This document shows positions 1-5,250 of a DNA stretch of 8,284 nucleotides, one piece after another. The DNA is taken from positions 1-8,284 of the forward strand of contig CAIWET010000017.1 in NCBI GenBank assembly GCA_903911805.1. The letters run 5' to 3'. The notes beneath the pieces were generated by a model that did not search any database, was not told where the DNA came from, and saw only the letters and a list, made by a program, of their open reading frames with translations. Numbering within the stretch: the first letter of the stretch is position 1; each line of letters begins with the position of its first letter. This DNA is from an uncultured Ignavibacteria bacterium (GTDB taxonomy: Bacteria > Bacteroidota > Ignavibacteria > Kapaibacteriales > UBA2268). The position numbers were made by a program, and so were the translations under genes.

Positions 1-29
1 ATTGCAAGATTATTTTATAAATATTTTTT

Positions 30-33
30 GGAG
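30..33 (+). promoter_or_regulatory. Ribosome binding site that fixes the GTG start of the first lipoprotein
   Basis: GGAG lies 7 nt before a GTG at 41. It makes that GTG the likely start, because translation from it begins directly with a lipoprotein signal peptide. The frame is also open upstream from a TTG at position 2, but that reading would put 13 extra residues before the signal peptide. Confidence 0.7.
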
Positions 34-40
34 TTATTTA

Positions 41-631
41 GTGAAGTACTTATTAATGATTATTGCATTTACTGTTTTAGTATCTTGCAATCTTAAAAAA
101 GAAGAAAAAGTAGAGCAGAAACCAGCTGATGCACCTCAACAAGCACAACAAGCAATGGGACAACCTGCAGCTGGCGCAAAAATAGAAGGAAACAAAATAT
201 TTCTAGCTGATTTCAGCTTTGAAATACCATCAACTTGGGTTGTTGAGCAACCTACATCTTCAATGAGAATTTCTCAATTTGGTTTGAAATCAAATCAAGA
301 AATTAAAATTATCGGATTCTATTTTGGAAATAACGATAATATGATTGAAGCAAATATCGAACGTTGGAAAAATGAATTTACAAACGTAGAAAGCGTAAAA
401 AATTCAAAAGCAGCGAATGATTTAATAGAAGTTGTTTTAATTACTGGTACATTCAAGAAAAAACCTTATCCAATGGCTCAGGAATTTGAAGAAGCACCAA
501 ATTATAGCACAATGGCTTGTATTATTCCTTCTAAAGAAGGTCCTTATTTTTTCAAAGCTTGGGGTCCTAAAGAAGAAATTGCTAAAGAATTAAGCGTTTT
601 CACTAACTTTTTGAATACTTATAAAAAATAG
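41..631 (+). CDS. Putative lipoprotein of a conserved uncharacterised family
   Basis: Function unknown. The 196-aa protein starts at GTG with a short signal peptide ending in the lipobox L-V-S-C (Cys16), so it is probably lipidated and anchored in the envelope. Residues 17-50 are a Lys/Glu- then Gln/Ala/Pro-rich tether. Residues 51-196 form one compact domain with the pattern 'F-E-I-P-x-x-W' (60-66), 'S-S-M-R-x-x-Q-F' (73-80), 'E-A-N-I-E-R-W-K-N-E-F' (103-113), 'G-T-F' (136-138) and 'F-F-K-A-W-G-P' (170-176). I recall this pattern from hypothetical periplasmic or lipoproteins in Planctomycetes and other bacteria, distantly like PsbP/DUF1795-type folds. The recall is from memory, not from a search. 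No catalytic motif is evident. The gene is complete at its 3' end (TAG) and is followed by its own terminator, so it ends a transcript. What lies upstream is outside the window. Confidence 0.85.
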   Translation: MKYLLMIIAFTVLVSCNLKKEEKVEQKPADAPQQAQQAMGQPAAGAKIEGNKIFLADFSFEIPSTWVVEQPTSSMRISQFGLKSNQEIKIIGFYFGNNDNMIEANIERWKNEFTNVESVKNSKAANDLIEVVLITGTFKKKPYPMAQEFEEAPNYSTMACIIPSKEGPYFFKAWGPKEEIAKELSVFTNFLNTYKK

Positions 632-654
632 TATTAATAAAAATTAAACTTTTT

Positions 655-682
655 GAGGCGGTTATCCGCCTCTTTTTATTTT
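655..682 (+). terminator. Rho-independent terminator after the first lipoprotein gene
   Basis: A perfect 7-bp GC-rich stem (GAGGCGG at 655-661 with CCGCCTC at 666-672) closes a 4-nt TTAT loop. It runs straight into a T-rich tract (TTTTTATTTT). The G+C content stands out sharply from the AT-rich surroundings, as expected for a real intrinsic terminator. It sits 23 nt after the lipoprotein stop and only about 20 nt before the next start codon. Confidence 0.92.
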
Positions 683-702
683 ATACAAATTTGAGATTAA
701 TT

Positions 703-1914
703 ATGAAAAATTATTTTGATGTAATTGTTATTGGTACAGGTCCTGCAGGACTGTTTTCTGCAATTAATATCAAAAACAAATCAGTATTAATTTTAGAAAA
801 AAACTCTAAACCAGCCAAAAAACTATTAATCTCTGGTGCTGGAAGATGCAATATCACAAACTCAGGAGATTTGAATCATTATCTTACAAAATATTCGGAT
901 AAAAAGAATTTTGTTCAACCATCTTTGAAAGAATTTACTAATTATCAGCTATTAGAATATTTTTCAAAAAATGGCTTAAATTGCTATATGGATAAAAATG
1001 GAAAGTATTTCCCTGAAACTGATGATGCCCACGATTTTCTCAATATTCTAATTGATTCTTGCAACAAGAATAGGGTAAAAATCAACTATAATAGTAAAGT
1101 AATTGATATTAAAAAGAATGATGATATCTTTTCAATTGAAACTGAAGAATTGATTTATAATGCTAAAATTGTAATTATTGGCACTGGCGGATTATCATAT
1201 CCAACAACTGGTACAACAGGAGATGGTTATCGTTTCGCAAAGAAGTTTGGACATAAAATAATCCCAACTAGACCTGCTTTGACTTCAATAAAAATTAGAG
1301 ATTATTCATACAAGGAAATCGAAGGAATTTCATTAAAGAAAATAACCATATCCAAAATTGAAAACAACAAGACTATTTCTAATACTGGAGATATTGTATT
1401 TACAAGGAATGGATTTTCAGGACCTGGAATTATTGATTTTTCGAGATTTTTAAACAATGATGATGAGATATTAATTAATTTCTCTGAATTAAAGGGCGAA
1501 GAAATTGAGACTAACATCTTAAATGAAATGAATAAAAATGGAAAAGTTTCAATCAAAAAAGTATTGAAATCTACTAATTTGCCAGAAAGACTATTGGAAC
1601 AATTTTTGCTGAATTTAGGAATTGAAGACGATATGCAAATTTCGAAATTGAGCAAAGAAAACAGGAAAAAGATAGTCAATGAAATTGTGGCAAAAAAGTT
1701 GATAATAGATAAAGTAAATGGTTTTAATATGGCAATGGTAACTGCCGGTGGTGTTGATACTAAAGAAGTTAACAGGAAATCTATGGAATCGAAATTAATA
1801 GAAAACTTATTTTTTGTCGGCGAAGTTTTAGATGTTGATGGCGATACTGGAGGATATAACGTACAGTTTGCATTCTCATCAGGATATTTGGCTGCAAAAA
1901 AAATTAATTTGTAA
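703..1914 (+). CDS. HI0933/YhiN/BaiN-family FAD-dependent oxidoreductase
   Basis: Complete 403-aa soluble flavoprotein of the HI0933-like family. The Rossmann motif GTGPAG is at 11-16, with Glu32 at the end of the second strand for the FAD ribose. The family signature GAGRCNITNS is at 45-54. GTGG with a following Y-P-T-T-G-T-T-G-D-G-Y spans 160-176, F-T-R-N-G-F-S-G-P-G is at 233-242, and the C-terminal G-E-V-L-D-V-D-G-D-T-G-G-Y block runs from 373 to 385. Length is normal and no key motif is missing. Members are annotated as NAD(P)/FAD oxidoreductases or 'aminoacetone oxidase family'. As I recall, E. coli YhiN was recently assigned as a 23S rRNA dihydrouridine synthase (RdsA), so an rRNA-modifying role is possible but not shown here. 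ATG at 703, behind GAGA at 693-696, is preferred over an in-frame TTG at 691. The sigma-factor gene follows 36 nt later on the same strand with no terminator between, so they could be cotranscribed. Confidence 0.93.
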   Translation: MKNYFDVIVIGTGPAGLFSAINIKNKSVLILEKNSKPAKKLLISGAGRCNITNSGDLNHYLTKYSDKKNFVQPSLKEFTNYQLLEYFSKNGLNCYMDKNGKYFPETDDAHDFLNILIDSCNKNRVKINYNSKVIDIKKNDDIFSIETEELIYNAKIVIIGTGGLSYPTTGTTGDGYRFAKKFGHKIIPTRPALTSIKIRDYSYKEIEGISLKKITISKIENNKTISNTGDIVFTRNGFSGPGIIDFSRFLNNDDEILINFSELKGEEIETNILNEMNKNGKVSIKKVLKSTNLPERLLEQFLLNLGIEDDMQISKLSKENRKKIVNEIVAKKLIIDKVNGFNMAMVTAGGVDTKEVNRKSMESKLIENLFFVGEVLDVDGDTGGYNVQFAFSSGYLAAKKINL

Positions 1915-1950
1915 TATTTTCTAATTTCTGTGTTAATGTAGATATAAGAT

Positions 1951-2547
1951 ATGAAAAAAGAAATGAAAAATGAATTTAATAAATATAGCGACAACGAGCT
2001 AATTCTCTTAATAAGAGAAAACAGTAAAAGTGCTCAGTCGGCATTCGTAGAACTTTATGACAGATACTCATCAAGAGTATATGCATATTGCAGAAAAGTA
2101 ATGCCTACTAGGGAAGGTGCCGAAGATCTATATCAAGAGACTTTTTTCAGATTTTATAACAAGATAACAACAGATTACGAAATCGTAAACATTATTGGAT
2201 ATTTAATTACAATTGCAAGAAACTTATGCTTAAACTACCAAAGAGATAAAAAGTCATTTGTATCAGTGGAAGATATTTCTCCGATTGATGAATACAAGTC
2301 ATTGTCTGAAGTAGGGGAGGACAATCAAATTGAAGAGCAATCCCAAATGGTATTGATGGCATTAGATTTACTTGAACCAAATGAAAAAGAAATTTTACTA
2401 ATGAAATATTATGCTAATATGAATTATAACGAAATTGCAGAAGTGACTGGTCAAAGCGCTAATTCAATGAGAGTAAAAATACATAGAGCCAAAGAAAAAA
2501 TCAGAGGTTTATTAATTAGAGATGAGAAAAAAACAATAAATAGATAA
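1951..2547 (+). CDS. ECF-type RNA polymerase sigma factor (Das-like, paired with a barrel anti-sigma factor)
   Basis: The 198-aa protein has the two-domain layout of extracytoplasmic-function sigma-70 factors. Region 2 spans about residues 28-98, with the region 2.2 stretch A-E-D-L-Y-Q-E-T-F-F-R-F-Y at 57-69 and the helix Y-L-I-T-I-A-R-N-L at 84-92 leading into region 2.4. A short acidic linker follows (about 102-132). Region 4 spans about 134-188, with L-E-P-N-E-K-E-I-L-L and a helix-turn-helix (158-181) ending in the basic K-I-H-R-A-K-E-K-I-R. There is no region 1.1 or 3. It would direct RNA polymerase to a dedicated set of promoters when released from its anti-sigma factor. ATG at 1951 has only a weak purine-rich leader, and an in-frame ATG at 1963 (194 aa) is an alternative. 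The gene ends 6 nt before the membrane protein it is expected to be held by, which is the usual ECF/anti-sigma arrangement. Confidence 0.95.
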   Translation: MKKEMKNEFNKYSDNELILLIRENSKSAQSAFVELYDRYSSRVYAYCRKVMPTREGAEDLYQETFFRFYNKITTDYEIVNIIGYLITIARNLCLNYQRDKKSFVSVEDISPIDEYKSLSEVGEDNQIEEQSQMVLMALDLLEPNEKEILLMKYYANMNYNEIAEVTGQSANSMRVKIHRAKEKIRGLLIRDEKKTINR

Positions 2548-2553
2548 AAAATT

Positions 2554-3828
2554 ATGAATAATACTAAATTAATACAGGATTTTTTGGACGGCAGACTTGA
2601 TGAAGAGAATGAAGATACTCTTTTCGATGAAATTGCCTCTAATAAAATGACTAGAGAGGAATTTAAAAGCTTCTTGGCGATTGAATTAGCTTTAAAAAAT
2701 GACTCAAAAACATTTATTCCTCCGCTTTCTACAACCACTGGAATTCTAACCCGTATAGGATTTGCAATTCCAGGAGCAATCGCAGGAGGGGCAGCTGTAA
2801 GTTCATTCGGAGGAAAATTTGAGGTTTTAAGAACATTTTCTCAAGGTATTTATTCTGCTTTGGTAAGCGCAGTTGTTACTGCTGTGGCTGTAATTGGAGT
2901 TTATTATGTAACTGACAATAATAAAGAAGCAACAAATTCTAATAATAAGCCAGCAACAACAATTGCTCCTCAAATTTCTCAAAATGCAGATTTGCAGAAT
3001 GCTCAAAAAGAAATTGCAACTTTGCAAAATAAGCTTAATAGCATTACTGAAAAATCTCAGAAACCAATAATAAAATATGTATATATTCAAAAGAAAGATG
3101 ATAATTTTGATTCTAAAAATACTAATTCTCAAGACAATAATATAGCAGAAAATAAGATTCCTGAAACTCAAATTGAAGTAAAAGAAGTAAAAAGAGAAGA
3201 ATTAGGAAATAAAGCTTTAAGTATAAATAATACAGCTTTTTACAATGTTTTAGATCCAGTAAGGTTCAACAATAGCGAATTTAAAGGAACTCCAAGCGTA
3301 TTCAATAGGAATAATTATGAGTTTGGAAATTACAAAGCTTCAACTGAATTTGGGTTAGGAATTGAATTAAGAGGATTGCAGGAATGGTCAACAAAAATTG
3401 CTGCAGTTAGAGAATCAACATCACCAAAATTCTCAAATATGGGAATTACTTTAAGCTATGATATATCGGATAATTTCTCGATATTAGCAGATGCTCGCCA
3501 GGAATTCTTTTATCAGGAATATTCTGGAGTTGATGATTTAGGAAACAAGAATTTATATCAGCAATATCCCAATTTTGTTTCTTTTAGTGGTGGATTGAGA
3601 TATAGCTTTTTAAATTTAGAAAATGTTAGTGCTTTTGGTCAGGCTGCTGTTGGTGGTAATAATGCAGGAGTTGTAGGAAGAGCAATGCTGGGGTTAGAAA
3701 TATTACCATATAATAATTATTCATTCTTTATTGGAATTGAAGGAAGTATGATGGATTATTTCCATAAAGAAAACAGATTTCAAACATCAAAAATAGGGCT
3801 TAATTATGGCATCAAATTCAATTTATAA
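2554..3828 (+). CDS. Dual membrane-spanning anti-sigma factor (Dma-like): cytoplasmic anti-sigma domain, TM helix, periplasmic tether, C-terminal outer-membrane beta-barrel
   Basis: 424 aa, inferred to regulate the adjacent ECF sigma factor. Residues 1-60 resemble the helical N-terminus of ZAS/FecR-type anti-sigma factors (L-I-Q-D-F-L-D-G-R-L-D-E-E-N-E at 6-20, then a second acidic helix) but lack any Cys or zinc motif. Residues 101-119 are one strong hydrophobic helix. A weaker Gly/Ala-rich stretch precedes it (68-86). Residues 120-255 are Asn/Lys/Gln-rich and look disordered, with a short coiled-coil-like stretch at 141-168. Residues about 258-424 show alternating amphipathic strands with Gly and aromatic residues, ending G-I-K-F-N-L, as in small (about 8-stranded) outer-membrane barrels. 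There is no N-terminal signal peptide, so the single helix should place the N-terminus in the cytoplasm and the barrel in the outer membrane. This is the layout described for Dma proteins of Bacteroides thetaiotaomicron, where Dma1 with sigma factor Das1 controls vesiculation. Assignment rests on architecture and gene order; the regulon here is unknown. Confidence 0.82.
   Translation: MNNTKLIQDFLDGRLDEENEDTLFDEIASNKMTREEFKSFLAIELALKNDSKTFIPPLSTTTGILTRIGFAIPGAIAGGAAVSSFGGKFEVLRTFSQGIYSALVSAVVTAVAVIGVYYVTDNNKEATNSNNKPATTIAPQISQNADLQNAQKEIATLQNKLNSITEKSQKPIIKYVYIQKKDDNFDSKNTNSQDNNIAENKIPETQIEVKEVKREELGNKALSINNTAFYNVLDPVRFNNSEFKGTPSVFNRNNYEFGNYKASTEFGLGIELRGLQEWSTKIAAVRESTSPKFSNMGITLSYDISDNFSILADARQEFFYQEYSGVDDLGNKNLYQQYPNFVSFSGGLRYSFLNLENVSAFGQAAVGGNNAGVVGRAMLGLEILPYNNYSFFIGIEGSMMDYFHKENRFQTSKIGLNYGIKFNL
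3795..3798 (+). promoter_or_regulatory. Ribosome binding site inside the Dma-like gene for the overlapping lipoprotein
   Basis: AGGG lies 7 nt before the ATG at 3806, inside the last codons of the barrel gene. It supports initiation within the upstream gene and suggests translational coupling of the two products. Confidence 0.65.
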
Positions 3829-4471
3829 ATATAGATATATTATACCTTTTTTATTTGTGATGGGTATATTTATTCAGTCTTGTGCTGATTCTTTAGGTTT
3901 AGACCCTAATGTTAAAGTAACTTCAGTTGCAGATGTTGATACTACAACACCTCCAGATACAAGTGGCGGTGGCACAACTACACCAAAACCTTATAAAATT
4001 TCAAAATATGAATTATTGATTTTTGAAACTTTCAGAACTCAAAATAATAAGTTTTATGATGAATGGATTAATCCAAAAAAAGAATGCGAAATTACTATTG
4101 ATACTGCAATAAACAAAATTAAATTGTCCATTGATTTAAAACTAGAAAATCCAAAAAAAGATTTGCCATTGCTACCAAGAAGAGATAGGATAATTAATTC
4201 TGATTTAGAGTTTTCCTCGTTTATTGCTGATGATGTTGAATTTAATTTGAATGGAATTGGTAATCAAAATATCATGAAGATTGACTTGGAATATAGAGAC
4301 CAAAACCAGCAAAAATATATTAGATATTTTAATGGTAAAGATCATTATTCTAAATTAAAGATTGATCGAATTAATTTAATAGATAAAATTATTGATGTTA
4401 AAGTTTTATTCGAACCTGATTCAAAGTTTGAAACGGAAACTTATACAATTGTAATGAGATTATTTTATTAA
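3806..4471 (+). CDS. Putative lipoprotein encoded with, and overlapping, the Dma-like anti-sigma gene
   Basis: I do not recognise the family of this 221-aa protein. The N-terminus has basic and polar residues, a hydrophobic segment (11-23) and the lipobox I-Q-S-C ending at Cys26, so it is likely exported and lipidated. Residues 27-63 form a flexible tether rich in Thr, Pro and Gly with a G-G-G run. Residues 64-221 make a mature domain with alternating hydrophobic strands and many charged residues, most likely all-beta, with no visible catalytic motif. The ATG overlaps the upstream gene by 23 bp in a different frame and has a good Shine-Dalgarno (AGGG, 7 nt away), so the overlap looks real and coupled. 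A protein in the same unit as a sigma factor and a barrel anti-sigma factor could be a sensor partner, ligand or target at the outer membrane. That role is inference. The gene converges on the LytTR gene, sharing 4 bp. Confidence 0.85.
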   Translation: MASNSIYKYRYIIPFLFVMGIFIQSCADSLGLDPNVKVTSVADVDTTTPPDTSGGGTTTPKPYKISKYELLIFETFRTQNNKFYDEWINPKKECEITIDTAINKIKLSIDLKLENPKKDLPLLPRRDRIINSDLEFSSFIADDVEFNLNGIGNQNIMKIDLEYRDQNQQKYIRYFNGKDHYSKLKIDRINLIDKIIDVKVLFEPDSKFETETYTIVMRLFY

Positions 4472-5232
4472 ATAGTCCAAGCGAAACCATTAAGTTTTTC
4501 AAGAAATTCATCTTTTTTTGTTATACTTATAGGAATCTCTGTATTATCGTTCATCACTATTGATGGGCAACGCCCTTTCATATATTTCTTTACATATCTT
4601 ATATTGATAATGTGTGAATTATGGGTTCTTACAAAATTTAGGGGCAATAAAATAGATTCGAACTTTCGGAGATTTTTTGTAGAAATTATACAATTATTAT
4701 TATTTAATACTATTTTTGTATAACTTGCTTCTGATTCTAATCTAACAATATCGGCAATGATAACCATTGTCATACCAGTTCCAGTTTGTATTAAAATACT
4801 TTCAGGAGAGTCCGCAAGACTCTCCTGTAGTATTCTCATTTTGTTCTCGTAATTATCACTTGTTTTGTTTTTATGAAATCTATCTAAAGCTTCCTGAAGT
4901 TTATCTTTTGTAATCGGTTTAATTAAATAGTGAAGAGCTGCGAGCTCAAATGCATTAACGGCAAATTCATTATGACTTGTAATAAAAATGATTTCATAAT
5001 TTTTATATAAGGTTTTTGCTAGAATATCGAACCCTTTTCCATCAGGTAGAAAAATATCTAAAAATAGCAAATCTGGCATTGAAGTATTAATTGCTTCTAT
5101 ACCTTGAGCTACACTAGTTGCAGTTGAAACCACACTAATATTAGGAAAATTCTGACTTAATATTTCTTTGATGGTAATGATATGCCCATCATCATCATCT
5201 ATTATACAGGCTCTGATATTTGCACTTTTCAC
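4468..5232 (-). CDS. LytTR-family response regulator (receiver + LytTR DNA-binding domain)
   Basis: 254 aa, cytoplasmic transcription regulator of the AlgR/AgrA/LytR class. The receiver domain (about 5-120) is fully canonical: acidic pocket D12-D15, phospho-acceptor D59 in L-F-L-D, T85 in F-I-T-S, and K105 in L-I-K-P. A linker (about 121-144) leads to a LytTR domain (about 145-250). That domain has the hallmark V-R-L-E-S-E-A-S-Y-T (163-172), F-V-R-T-H-N-S-H-I-I-N (200-210) and I-P-I-S (233-236). These domains bind DNA through beta strands rather than a helix-turn-helix. The start is GTG; the next Met is residue 52, inside the receiver, so GTG is required to keep D12-D15. It follows the ChaN-M1 gene by 18 nt on the same strand and is probably cotranscribed. 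No histidine kinase is in the window, so its partner (usually a LytS/HisKA-like His kinase in this class) must lie elsewhere. Its stop overlaps the convergent lipoprotein stop. Confidence 0.95.
   Translation of the reverse strand: MKSANIRACIIDDDDGHIITIKEILSQNFPNISVVSTATSVAQGIEAINTSMPDLLFLDIFLPDGKGFDILAKTLYKNYEIIFITSHNEFAVNAFELAALHYLIKPITKDKLQEALDRFHKNKTSDNYENKMRILQESLADSPESILIQTGTGMTMVIIADIVRLESEASYTKIVLNNNNCIISTKNLRKFESILLPLNFVRTHNSHIINIRYVKKYMKGRCPSIVMNDNTEIPISITKKDEFLEKLNGFAWTI
4803..4827. repeat. Perfect 10-bp inverted repeat inside the LytTR gene
   Basis: CAGGAGAGTC (4803-4812) and GACTCTCCTG (4818-4827) are exact inverted copies around a 5-nt loop, CGCAA. The repeat codes for Q136-E144, the linker between the receiver and LytTR domains, and is clearly richer in G+C than its surroundings. 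No T-tract follows on either strand, so it is not a standard terminator. It may form an mRNA hairpin or may be chance. Confidence 0.6.
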
Positions 5233-5242
5233 TTTTTTAATA

Positions 5243-5246
5243 TCCC
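5243..5246 (-). promoter_or_regulatory. Possible ribosome binding site for the LytTR regulator
   Basis: GGGA on the minus strand lies 10 nt before the GTG at 5232, in the 18-nt gap after the ChaN-M1 stop. The spacing is longer than ideal. It is the only Shine-Dalgarno-like sequence in the gap. Confidence 0.35.
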
Positions 5247-5250
5247 AAAA

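Noticed and set aside
2..40. Upstream TTG start for the first lipoprotein
   Set aside because: It would add 13 residues before the signal peptide and has no ribosome binding site in the window, whereas GTG at 41 has GGAG 7 nt upstream.
691..702. TTG start four codons before the flavoprotein ATG
   Set aside because: The ATG at 703 puts the Rossmann strand at the usual distance from the N-terminus and has a GAGA at workable spacing.
1915..1950. Possible promoter or ECF autoregulatory site before the sigma gene
   Set aside because: No convincing -35/-10 or Bacteroidota -33/-7 pair could be found in this 36-nt gap by eye; read-through from the flavoprotein gene or a promoter inside that gene is equally possible.
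1302..1994. Long open frame on the minus strand, antisense to the flavoprotein gene and the start of the sigma gene
   Set aside because: Its translation is a Phe/Ser/Ile-rich reverse shadow with no domain pattern, while the plus-strand proteins carry clear family motifs.
2003..2019. 17-nt near-perfect palindrome (8-bp arms around one A) early in the sigma-factor gene
   Set aside because: It is AT-rich, lies inside conserved coding sequence, and palindromes of this size are expected by chance in a window of this composition.
3955..3990. Short G- and C-rich tract in the second lipoprotein gene, considered as a repeat or regulatory site
   Set aside because: It codes for the Gly/Thr/Pro tether after the lipobox, which explains its composition.
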